A DNA stretch of 64,000 nt, taken from NCBI GenBank assembly GCA_933228675.1, contig OW121743.1, positions 89,961,498 through 90,025,497 on the forward strand, written 5' to 3'. Origin of the DNA: Stomorhina lunata. Taxonomy: Eukaryota > Arthropoda > Insecta > Diptera > Rhiniidae. Below are positions 47,686 to 59,144 of this stretch, in pieces. Under the pieces are notes generated by a model. That model searched no databases and was not told the DNA's origin. It saw only the letters and a program-made list of their open reading frames with translations. The position numbers were made by a program, and so were the translations under genes. Position 1 is the stretch's first letter. Each line of letters starts with the position of its first letter.

Positions 47686-50530
47686 AGTTTATATCGAAAA
47701 TTTTCTATAGAAAAATTTTATATCGAAAATTTTCTATAGAAAAATTTTATATCGAAAATTTTCTATAGAAAAATTTTATAACGAAAATTTTCTATAGAAA
47801 AATTTTTTATCAAAGAATTTTATATCGAGAATTTTCTATATAAAAATTTTATATCGAAAGTTTTCTATAAAATATATTTATGTCAAATTTTCTATAGAAA
47901 AATTTTATATCAAAAATTTTCTATAGAAAAATTGTATATCGAAAATTTTCTATAGAAAAATTTTATATCGAAAATTTTCTATGGAGAAATTTTATATAGA
48001 AATTTTTCTATAGAAAAATTTTATTTCGAAAATTCTCTATAGAAAAAGTTTATATCAAAAATTTTCTATAGACAAATTTTATTTCGAAAATTCTTTATAT
48101 AAAAATTTTATATCGAACATTTTCTATAGAAAAATTTTATATCGAACATTTTATATAGAAAAATTTTATATTGGACATTTTTTATAGAAAATATTTTTAT
48201 GGAAAATTTTCTACAGAAAATGTTTATATCGAAAATTTTCCACAGAAAATATTAATATCGAAAATTTTCTATAGATAATATTTATATCGAAAATTTTCTA
48301 TAGAATATATTTATATCGAAAATTTTCAATAGAAACATTTTATATTGAAAATTTTCAATAAAAAAATTTTATATCGAAAATTTTCTATAGAAAAATTTTA
48401 TATCGAAAATTTTCTATAGAAAAATTTTATATCGAAAATTTTCTATAGCAAAATTTTATATCGAAAATTTTCTATAGAAAAATTTTATATCGAAAATTTT
48501 CTATAGAAAAATTTTATATCGAAAATTTTCTATAGAAAAATTTTCTATAGAAAAATTTTCTATAGAAAAATTTTATATCGAAAATTTTCTATAGAAAAAT
48601 TTTCTATAGAAAAATTTTATATCGAAAATTTTCTATAGAAAAATTTTATATCGAAAATTTTCTATAGAAAAATTTTATATCGAAATTTTCTATAGAAAAA
48701 TTTAATATCGAAAATTTTCTATAGAAAAATTTTATATCGAACATTTTATATAGAAAAATTGTACATCGAAAATTTTCTGTAGAAAAATTTTATATCGAAA
48801 ATTTGCTATAGAAATTATTTATATCATAAATTTTCTATAACAAAATTGGACATCAAAAATTATCTATAAAAAAATTTTACATCGAAAATTTTCTATAAAA
48901 AAATTTTATACCGAAAATTTTCTATAGAAAAATTTTATATCGAAAATTTTCTATAGAAAAATTTTTTATTGAAAATTTCATATTGAAAAATTTTATATTG
49001 AAAATTTTCTATAGAAAAATTTTATATCAACAATTTTCTATCGAAAAATTTTATATTGAAAATTTTCTATGGAGAAATTGTATATCAAAAATTTTCCAAT
49101 AAAAATTTTATATCAAAAATTTTCTATAGAAAAATTTTACATCAAAAATTATCTATAGAAAATTTTATGTCAAAAATTTTCTATAGAAAATTTTTCTATC
49201 AAAAATTTTCTATAGAAAACTTTTATATCAAAAATTTTCTTTACGAAAATTTTATATCAAAAATTGTCTTAAGAAAAATTTTATATCAACAATTTTCTAT
49301 AGAAAAATTTTATATCGAAAATTTTCTATACAAAAATTTTGTATCGAAAATTTTCTATAGAAAAATTTTATATCGAAAATTTTCTATAGAAAAATTTTAT
49401 ATCAAAAATTTTCTATAGAAAAATTTTATATCAAAAATTTTCTATAGAAAATTTTTATATCTAAAATTTTCTATAGAAAATTTTTATATCTAAAATTTTC
49501 TATAGAAAAATTGCATTAACCAAAATTTTCTGTAGAGAAATTTTATATCGAAAATTTTCTGTAGAGAAATTTTATATCGAAAATTTTCTCTAGAAAAATT
49601 TTATATCAAAATTTGAATATTAAAAATTTTATATCGAAAATTTTCTATAGAAAAATTTTTTATCGAAAATTTCTTATAAAAAATTTTATATCAAAAATTT
49701 TCTATAGAAAAATTTTATATTAAAAATCTTATATCAAAAATTTTCTACAGAAGAAGTTTTTATCAAAAATTTTCTATAGAAAATTTTATATTAAAAATTG
49801 TCTGTAGAAATATTTTATATCGAAAATTTTCTATAGAAAAATTTTATTTTTATTAAAAATTTTCCATCAAAAATTTTTTATAGAAAACTTTTATATCAAA
49901 AATTTTCTATAGAAAAATTTTATATCAAAAATTCTCTATAGAAAAATTTTATATAAAAAATTTTCTATAGAAAAATTTTGTATTAAAAATTCTCTATAGA
50001 AAAATATTGTATTAAAAATTTTCTATAGAAACATTTTATATCAAAACTTTTCTATAGAAAAATATTGTATCAAAACTTTTCTTTAGAAAAATTTTGTATC
50101 AAAACTTTTCTATATAAATTATTTGAATCAAAGATTTTCAATAGAAATTATTTATATCAAAAATTTTCTATAGAACAATTTTATATCAAAAATTTTCTAT
50201 GGAAAAATTTTATATCAAAAATTTTCAATAGAAAAATTTACTATTAAAAATTTTATATCGAAAAATTTTATATTAAAAATTTTCTATAGAAATTTTTTAA
50301 AATTATTTGGGAATTAATTATTCGAACTTTATAACGAAAATTTTCTATAGAAAATATTTATATTGAAAATTTTCTATAAAAAATATTGATATCGAAAATC
50401 TTGATTAGAAAAATTGTATATTGAAAATTTTCTATAAAAGAAATTTTATATTAAAAATTTTTATATCGAAAATTTTCAATAGAAAATATTAATATCGAAA
50501 ATTTTCTATAGAAAGATTTTGTATTGACAA
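47686..50530. repeat. Palindromic AT satellite, block G
   Basis: About 95 units with a period of 29 bp (CTATAG at 47705 and 47734). The core is shortened on the left (ATTTTCTATAGAAAAA) and the linker is TTTTATATCGAAA. It is more divergent than C-F: CGA often becomes CAA, and units with spurious extra copies of TTTTCTATAGAAAAA without linker occur at about 48540-48610. The open frames with Tyr-Arg-Lys-Ile-Phe repeats are satellite artefacts. Confidence 0.95.
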
Positions 50531-52162
50531 TTGAATTGAATCCATAGAATTTTAAATCTCGACCGTTTTTATAATTAGGTGATCACAGCAAATAAAAAAA
50601 ATATTGTGGTGGTCTAATGTAATGCAAAAAATTTCAAAAAAAATTTGGGGAGTAGTATAATCTATACAAAATTGTTCTATTTAAGAGACTAATTTTGTTT
50701 GGAAAATTTTTCTTTTATGATGAAGTTTTCTACTGAATTTTTTTTGTTTATTTGATGTATCCATCAGCTGACTAGCTCTGAATCATTTTTTAATTTTTTT
50801 TTTGGAAATATCATTGGAGAGTAGCCGCAAAATTTAAACCTAAAAATATATATATTTAATTTACGCTTCAATAATTTTTTTCAAAAGACTCCATCAATAA
50901 AAAACCCATCACGTGAGAAATTATTTTGTTTTGGAAAAAAAACACCAAGTTTTATGATATTTAAACGTTTTTAAAATAAAGATGGTCTAATCGTTTTAAT
51001 TTGTATATATTTTTTACACTGTACTACAAGAAAAATATTTTGAAAATTTCTTAAGGCAATTTTGCTTAAGTGATGTCTTTAGAATTCGAATATGCCAATA
51101 AGTTTAAGCCAAAGACAATACAATATGAAGGTATTGTACTCCATACATTTTTTTTTACTCAAATGTGCGATTAGAGTGGATAAAAGACAATGAAAAACAA
51201 ATAAACACACAAACAAACATATATTTTTGGAGCGTGTGTGTGTGCCTTAGCTTTCACTCATTACATAATCGTCCCCATTATTTGTTTTCGAATTAGAGTG
51301 AAAGTGGTATATTCTTTTTTTATGGGATTTTTCAAAACGACCATACTTTATATTATGTTATAAAGTCTTTGTTTAAACCCTTGCCTATCATCCATAGAAA
51401 TCATGAGCCGATTGCCAATCGCCTTTTTCACATGTATTCACATCTACAATACAAACGGTAATGAAGTTCTTAGCAGTAAGAGAGGAGAAAATATTGTTTT
51501 ACCCGGGCTTAAATGCAGATTTAAGATTTTAAAATCTGTTCATGAATAATCGATTTACTGCATATTTAGTTAAAACAAACAATATCGTTTCATTTTTCTA
51601 CTTTAGTAGCTTAGTGTTATTTTCTTTAAATATTTCGTTTAGGCAAACTTGTACCGAATGGACTTAAAAGTATCTTAATAAATGTCTGATATAATAAAAT
51701 ATCTAAAGGTTTTTAATTAATTCATAATTATAGTATAAGTCAAGTACTGTCCGGCTCCAGTTAAAGTCCAAAGAGTAGTCTAATAAAATTTCCACAAACA
51801 AGTTTCTTTGATTTCAAATTTGTCATGAACTAGAGGACAGACAAATGGGCGTAATATCGTTTGGAAATATGTTCAAGATAGGAAAAGATTGTTTTCTTAA
51901 TTGATTTATAATTTGAATTTAAGTTTGATTAATAATATAACTCTACAAAATGATTGATAACACTATTCCACAAAATTATAAAAACGGTCGAGATTTATTA
52001 ATCTATGGATACATTATATTTTTAAATTTGATAAAATTTGACATTTTTTAAGAGGCTGATCCATTAATTTTATTATATCTTTAAAACATATGGTTCGGTT
52101 TTGTTGAAACTTACAGAATATAATAAAAATACAAATATCTTTAAGTACTTTTGAGATCATTT
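50531..52162. other. AT-rich single-copy DNA
   Basis: No gene recognised. ATAAAAACGGTCGAGATTTA near 51977 recurs inverted near 50550-50570 (TAAATCTCGACCGTTTTTAT), a short pair of inverted sequences about 1.4 kb apart. A GTGTGTGTGTGCC patch lies near 51235. Confidence 0.45.
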
Positions 52163-52967
52163 TTATACCCTTCACCATTATAAGTGGAAAGGGTATTATA
52201 AGTTTGTGCTAATGTATGTAACGCACAGAAATATTTGTCTTAGACCCACCTTTTAGTATACCAATAAGTTTAGAATCACTTTCTGAGTCGATTTAGCGAC
52301 GTCAGTCCGTCCGTCTGGTTAGATGGCTGGCTGGGTGTCTGAACCCCCATGTAAATGATGTAATCAAAGTTCAGGTCGTAATTCTAGAGATAATTTGATG
52401 AAATTTGACACAGATTATTTTTTTTGATAGTGGGACCATGGCTACTGAAATATATTAAAAGCTGCTCATTATGTATGGTACCTCCCATAGGTCCCAATTC
52501 CTGGATTTGATATTTTGGCCACAAATATCAATATTTTTTCATGAAATTTAAATTAAATACTGCTTATGTAAACCAAAATCACTGCACCAAATTTCATTGA
52601 AAGCTGTCCACATTTGACCATAGCTCCCATACAAACTCTTCTGTCAAAAGGTGTGTCATAATAATCACTAAAACGCAAATCTGAAGATAATGAGAATTTT
52701 TAGTTTATTTTTTGCATACATATTTTTTGTAAAAACTGTAATCGATGTGCCAAATTTCGAGAAAATCGGTTCACATTTGACTTTAGCTCTCATATAAGTT
52801 CAAATGACGTAAACAGCTTAAATATATAAGTTTTTAGAAAAATTTTGTATGATGGCAAAATTTACCAAATATTTGTCTTTATACAGGAAAAAGAACACCT
52901 TTGACCTTAATGGTGAAGGCTATCGTATGGTCGGCCTTGACCGACTATAGCACTTTCTTACTTGTTT
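52163..52967 (+). mobile_element. mini-me/DINE-type element, copy 4
   Basis: Same structure and body as copy 1: TATACCCTTCACCATTATAAG start, GACGTCAGTCCGTCCGTC proto-microsatellite near 52299, and an end GGTGAAGGCTATCGTATGG, hairpin GTCGGCCTTGACCGAC, CTATAG, TTACTTGTT. Its subterminal GGTGAAGG has a point change that weakens the inverted repeat. Confidence 0.75.
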
Positions 52968-54152
52968 TTAAGGGATTTTGTTCTTAAATAGCATATACAA
53001 TATCTGGTAAGTCCGCATTGGTCGCTCTGATATCCTGCCATTATTAGGGGTGAAAGTGCTACATATTCTGCCCTCCCTTGTTGACTTCTTTTGGAGCAAC
53101 TCTTTGTAAGAATCTTTATAAATTTACAGCATTTGGATTCATCGCTAAAACAAATTGATCAATTTTTCTTGACTTAGTTTCTAGAAAGTAGATACAAAAT
53201 TTTAATTAAAAATATAAATCTTTCACTTTTTCCAACATTATATGACGTCTCCTAAACGGTCTTTTAAAAAAATTTCTAATTTTTGTTCTCTCTTTTAAAA
53301 AAATATCTTTAAGCTGCAAAATTAACTTTTTTATTAAGAACAAATCTCGAATACTCATAAATATTTAATTCAGTCTAAACTTAAAATTAATTAAATATTT
53401 CTATTTTTTTGAATTTTTTGCTATTTGTGAATCATAGTTTTGGGATTGTATAAAAAACCCAAAAACTAGCGTAAAAAAATCTATTTTTAAAATAAAAATA
53501 TATTTAAGTTTTTAAACTTTCAAACATTTTTATAAGACAAGGAAGATAGCGAATGCTAGAGTATCTAAGAGTTGGCGAAACTAAAATTTAAATAAACAAA
53601 AAACTTGTTTAGCAAAAAAGCTATTGCAGATTGAAGAAAGAAAACGAACAAATTTTTACGCTTCCAAATTAAAATATTAAAGCCTTGTTGGTGGTAATGG
53701 AAAGATTTTATATTTAACTGATTTGTTAAACTATCTAGACTGAAAATAAGTAAAAAACTTTTAAATTGAAGCATAAATCATTAAGTTAAAAGAAAAATTG
53801 TAAAAAATGCCAAAACAAAATTTCGTTATATCAAAAAACTATTTATTACAATAATAAATAATTGTAATGAATTGGGATCTTAGTGCAATACACTACAGTA
53901 AAACTTTCTAACAAAATTTTGATATTTCATGAAAATAGGGAAGATGAAAATTTAAAGTATCACAGCCTTAGAACTTGATTTTATTACTCAATAAAATTGA
54001 ATATTTGAAAATGAAAATTAAAAATTTTCTTCGTTTTCAAACTCTAGTTAAGACATTAAAGTTAAAACTTAAACAGAAACTAAACTAAAAATTTTGGTAA
54101 TAAAAAAGTATGAAAAGAACTTGGTCTTTTAAATTAAAACAAAATTAATGAT
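52968..54152. other. AT-rich single-copy DNA
   Basis: No gene recognised. Only short frames such as a 69-codon minus-strand frame at 53565-53774, without motif or flanking splice sites. Confidence 0.5.
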
Positions 54153-54905
54153 AACAAGTAAGAATGTGTTATAGTCGGCCAAGCCCGACCTTACAATACC
54201 CTTCACCACTAACGTCAAGGGTGTTCTTTTTCCTGTATAAAGGCAAATATTTGCAAAATTTTGCCGACATACAAACATTTTATCAAAACTTATATATTTA
54301 AGCTGTTTTCGGCATTTGGACTTATATGAGAGCTAGGGTCAAATGTGGACCGATTATTTCGAAATTTGGTGAATTGATTACAGTTTTCACGAGAATTATG
54401 TATGCAAAAAATAAACTAAAAATTCTTATAATCTTCAGATTTACGAGCATTTTAGTGATTTTTGTCCAATTAAGTGAGTTTTTATAAAAGAGTTTGTATG
54501 GGAGCAATGTTCAGATGTGGACCGATTTCAACGAAATTTGATTTTGATTTACATAAGCAGATTTTGATATTTGCGGCCAAAATATCAATTCCGGGAAGTG
54601 GGACCTATGGGAGGTACCATAAATAATGAACCAATTTTGACGAACTTCAAAAAAATGATCTGTCCCAAATTTCATCAACTTATCTTTAGAATTGCGACCT
54701 GTACTTTGATTATATGGTTTACATGGAGGCCCAGCCAGCCATCCGTCTAGACGGACGGACTGACTGACATCGGTAAATCTACTCAGAAAGTGATTCTAAG
54801 CCTATTGGTGTACTAAATTGTGGGTCTAAGACAAATATTTCTTTGCGTTACATACATCAGTACAAACTTATAATGCCCTTTTCACCTATGGTGGTGAAGG
54901 GTATA
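54153..54905 (-). mobile_element. mini-me/DINE-type element, copy 5
   Basis: Inverted relative to copies 1 and 4. It runs from AACAAGTAAG…ATAGTCGGCCAAGCCCGACC on the left through the body (GGGAAGTGGGACCTATGG…) and the proto-microsatellite (GACGGACGGACTGACTGAC near 54750) to GGTGGTGAAGGGTATA at 54905. It is followed at once by copy 6 in the same orientation. Confidence 0.75.
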
Positions 54906-55585
54906 ACAAGTAAGAAAATGCTATAGTCGGTCAAGCAAGACCATACGATACCCTTCACCATTAAGGTCAAAGCTGTTCTTTTTCGTATATAAAAACAAAT
55001 ATTTCCTGAATTTTGCCATCATACAAACATTTTCTCAAAACTTATATATTAAAGCTGTTTCCATCATTTGGACTTATATGAGAGCTAGAGTCAAATGTTG
55101 ACCGATTATCTCGAAATTTGGCAAATTAATTACAGTTGTTACAAAAATTATGTTTAAAAAACAAACTTAAAACTCACATTATCTTCAGATTTATAAGCGT
55201 TTTAGAGATTTATGTCACTTTTAGTGCGTTTCGACAGAAGAGTTCGAAGCTATGGTCAAATGTGGACCGATTCCGGGAGTGGGACCTATGGCAGCTACCA
55301 TAAATAATGGGCCGATTTTGACAAATTTCAATAGCTATAGTCCCACTGTCAAAAAATCATTCTGTGCCAAATTTTATCAAATTATCTTTATGAATACATG
55401 GGTTACATTAGGGTCCAGCTAGCCAGACGAACGGATGAACGGACTGACATTGCTAAATCGACTCAGAAAGTTATTCTTAGTCTATTGGTATACTAAAAGG
55501 TGGGTCTAAGACAGATATATCTATGCGTTACATACATCAGCACAAACTTATAATATCCTTTTCACCTATGGTGGTGTAGGGTATA
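54906..55585 (-). mobile_element. mini-me/DINE-type element, copy 6 (tandem with copy 5)
   Basis: Begins directly at the end of copy 5 (GGGTATA/ACAAGTAAG) and has the same parts: ATAGTCGGTCAAGCAAGACC hairpin (now imperfect), body, proto-microsatellite reduced to GACGAACGGATGAACGGAC near 55423, and GGTGGTGTAGGGTATA end. Slightly shorter through internal deletion near 55245-55270. Confidence 0.75.
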
Positions 55586-56744
55586 ATTAATTAATATCTT
55601 TATAAGAAATATTACAATCAGATGATCGAAATATTAAGTTAAAGTTTTATAATTTTAAAGAAAAACAAAACTTTTTGATGATCATCAAATTTAAGTGAAA
55701 AAAAAAACTCAAAAAAAATAATTTTTCTACCAAATGAAAAAATTTGGAATTAAATCTTACTTCAACTTCATTTACGTGCAGTTTAAGGTTTTATTAATAA
55801 TCAAAAAAAAAAAACAAAAATTTAATAAAAAATAAATTTCATTTTTTAACATAAACCCAAGGTAAAAAGCTCTACCTAAAAAATAAATTAAATTTCGCAA
55901 AAAAATGTGGAAAATATTTTAGAAAGAATTAAAGCAAAAAAACGTTTGGCTACAATTTATTTTTGAACGTGTGTAAAACTGTTTTTTTCTTAGCGAATTC
56001 AAGTTCAACCGACTGAATTTCACCATTTTTTTTTTATTTCATTACAATTCAAATGCAACACACTCAACATTACTAAGAGTTAGTGTGTGTATGAGTGAAT
56101 GTGTACCCCACACTCTTGCACCACCACCACTCACTCACTTGCTGCAGTCTGAACATTTTCAAAGGTAAGTGAAAAACTAGTTATAACTAGTTAATAAATA
56201 CCGGTATTTCTTTATGTTTTATAGTATATTTTTTTCTACTAGAGTTTTTCATTATTATTTTTCTAAAAATTGTTTTTTTCAACGTTTTACAAAAATTTTC
56301 CTCACTCTTACTACATATTTTTTTCCCCCGTTTAATGTTGAATTTTTTTGTGCCCTGTCGTGCAACATTTTGCACGTTTAGTGATAACGTCAATATCTTA
56401 GAGCCATTTTACCTTGGGCAAATATATCCATTAAGCTTGAAGCTAGATGGTTTCTAAAAATTCTACTCAAAAATAAATGCTTCTTTTTTTGTGCAAATAA
56501 ATCTAACCTATATTTGGTAGTTATAAGCTTTTTTCTATTTCTATTACTATAAGAGCAAAATGTTGCTAAACTGCAACACTTTTAAATGTTACTAAATATT
56601 TGTATCAGAGTTCGGCAACATGTTGCTGGTGAGAACAGAAGTTTAGTTTGAGTGAATGCCGTTTCATTGAATTTATAAAATAATTTTTCTTTTAAAGAGA
56701 CTAGATTTTAATAGTTTAAAAATTTTTCTTTTAAAGAGACTAGT
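55586..56744. other. AT-rich DNA with possible exon
   Basis: Mostly AT-rich. The segment 55994-56164 is bracketed by an acceptor-like TTTTTTTCTTAG (55982-55993) and a perfect donor CAAAG/GTAAGTG at 56165. It includes a GC-richer stretch (CACTCTTGCACCACCACCAC). No long frame passes through it, so it would be noncoding. Direction and reality are uncertain. Confidence 0.3.
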
Positions 56745-57487
56745 TATACCCTTCATCATCATAGATGGTATTATAAGCTTGTGCTGCTGCATGCAACACA
56801 TACAAATATTGGTCTTAGATCCACATTTAAATATATTAATAGAATCACTTCCTGAGTCAATTTAACGATGTCAGTCCGTACGTCAGTCTGGCTGGACGCC
56901 CATATAAACCTTGTAGTCAAAGTACAGGTAGCAATTCAGAAGATAATTTATTGAAGTTTGGCATTATCGATCATTGTTTTAATAGTGGAACCATTGAATT
57001 TAGTTAAAATAGGTCCATTATTTAGGGTACCTCCCATAGGTCCTACTTTCCGGAAGTGATATTTTGGCCACAAATATCAACATTTTTTCATGAAATTTTA
57101 ATAAACAAATACTGCTTATGTAAACCAAAATCACTGTAGCAAATTTCGTTAAATTTCGTCCACATTTGACTATAGCTCCCATACAAACTCTGTCAAAACG
57201 CACTAGATGAGACAAACATCACTAAAACGCTCGTAAATCTGAAGATCTGAAGAATTTTTGTAAAAACTGTAATAAATTTCGAGATAATCGGCCCATATTT
57301 GACGCTAGCTCTCATATAAGTCCAAATGAAGGAAACAGCTTAAATATATGAGTCTTGAGAAAATGCTTGTATGATGACAAAATTTAGCAAATATTTGTCT
57401 TCATACACGAAAAAGAACAGCTTTGACCCTTGTGGTGAAGGGTATCGTATGGTCGAGCTTGACCGACTATAGCTCTATCTTACTTAT
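56745..57487 (+). mobile_element. mini-me/DINE-type element, copy 7
   Basis: TATACCCTTCATCATCATAG start with mutated hairpin, eroded proto-microsatellite (GTCAGTCCGTACGTCAGTC near 56869), same body, and end GGTGAAGGGTATCGTATGG, hairpin GTCGAGCTTGACCGAC, CTATAG…TTACTT. Small deletions make it about 740 bp. Confidence 0.75.
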
Positions 57488-58259
57488 ATATTTTATTTTT
57501 TTGTAAAAAGGGGAAACAATCGAAAACGTTAGATCTCCTAAAGTTATATGTATAGAAATATTATTTAAATTACGTTATGAGTAGGTCTAAAAATATGTAT
57601 CCCCAATAGGGATGTAAAGGGATAAAAATCGTTGTTTGGTACTATTTTTACCCACTCTTATCTTTTGAATCAAAGAATATTTTAAATATTTGGTACTTTT
57701 TCAATTTCGAGGGCCAAAATGTTTTGGCCCTCGAAACTGGTATAAAAACAATTAGACAGCTGTTTGGTACTTTTTTGAAACTATGCCCGATATAGGTAAA
57801 AATTGGTTAAAATCATTTTTTTGGTACTAGTTTTAATTGAGGCCCTATGCTCCACTGGGAGTCAAGGATAACAGAAGAAGAAGTTTTAATCCACTCTTAT
57901 CATTTGAACCAAAGAATACGGAAAAGAACTTTGTAATGTAATCAATAAATGTAACAAAAATTATAAACTTGTATATGGTACTTTTTTGATTTCGGGGGTC
58001 AGGGAAAAAAAATGGGTCAAAATTGGTAAAAAAAGGATAAAACAATAACTGAACATCGCATGAAGTGAAATGAATTGGAAGAATATGTTAACTGTGTTTT
58101 TATAAAATGAACCGAATTCAATTGGTACCCAAGAAATACCAAATATGCATATGGAACTTTTTTGAAATTTGGGGATAGAAAGGGGCAAAAATTTGTAATG
58201 GTATAACTTTTAAGCAAATTAATGTTTATCTGTCTGTGTGTAGAATAGTTAACTATGTA
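57488..58259. repeat. Degenerate 'TTTGGTACTTTTTTGA' repeat patch
   Basis: The phrase TTTGGTACT(T/A)TTTT recurs near 57634, 57689, 57755, 57820 and, as ATGGTACTTTTTTGATTTCG, near 57976. CCCACTCTTATC(T/A)TTTGAA occurs near 57650 and, as TCCACTCTTATCATTTGAAC, near 57891, so ~240-bp units are duplicated. A perfect 15-bp inverted repeat with 2-bp loop (TTTCGAGGGCCAAAA… at 57705-57736) lies within. The segment near 57840-57885 matches, inverted, 10940-10985. Confidence 0.55.
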
Positions 58260-59130
58260 TTTAATTATATAATAATCTTAAGTTATTCCGGATGAGCCGA
58301 CAAAGGTTTCTTAGTTGGTATGACCAATTTCCGACAGGTGGCGCCATTGAAAATCACTTAAAATTAATAAAATCATAAGCTGTGCTTTTGATCATTCTAC
58401 GATCTTTAGACAAGCCGACGAAGGTTTCTTGGTTTTTACGATCAACTTCCGGCAGGTGGCGCCACCGAAAATTACTCAAAGTGAATTTAATCGTAAACTA
58501 TGCGTTTGATCTTTAGCAGAGTTGTTACGCATGAGCCGACGAAGATTTCTTAATTGGTATGACCAATTTCTGACAGGTGGCTTAACTGAAAATTACTTAA
58601 AACAAAATAAATCGTTAAGTGTGCATTTGATCGGCTATAATCTTTGGCAAAGTTGTTCCGCATGAGTCGACGGAGGTTTCTAAGTTGGTATGACCGATTT
58701 CCGATCGACTCAAAATTAATTTAATCATAAGCTGTGCATTTGATCACGCTACGCTCTTTAGCAAAGTTATTGCAGATGAGCTGACGAAGGTTTCTTAGTT
58801 GATATTTCCAATTTCCGATAGTTGGCGCCACTGAAAATTACTCAAAATTAATTAAATCGTAATCTGTGTATTTGATCATGCTATGTTCTTTAGCAAAATT
58901 ATTGCGGAAGAGCCGACGAAGGTTTCAAAGTTGATATGACCAACTTCTGACAGGTGACGCCACTGAAAATTACTTAAAATTAATTAAATCGTAAGCTATG
59001 CATGAGATCAGGCTATGATATTTAGCAAAGTTGTTACGCATGAGTCGACGAAGGTTTCGAAGTTGTTATGACAAATTTCCAAAATTATTCAAAATGAATT
59101 GAACTGCAAACTATTAATTTTATCATGTAT
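58260..59130. repeat. Seven-copy ~115-132-bp tandem repeat
   Basis: Units begin with GATGAGCCGACGAAGGTTTC-like sequence near 58291, 58412, 58529, 58661, 58775, 58907 and 59038. They contain TTAGTTGGTATGACCAATTT, CCGACAGGTGGCGCCA, AAAATTACTTAAAATTAATT and CTGTGCATTTGATCA. Divergence and length variation are appreciable, so it is an old array. It abuts satellite block H. Confidence 0.9.
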
Positions 59131-59144
59131 GTGTTGATCGTTTA

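Noticed and set aside
49056..50247. Frames rich in Phe-Tyr-Arg-Lys-Ile (also at 3482, 43099, 45331, 59695 and 60568)
   Set aside because: Translation of the palindromic satellite units (TTCTATAGAAAAATTT). No non-repeat sequence is included.
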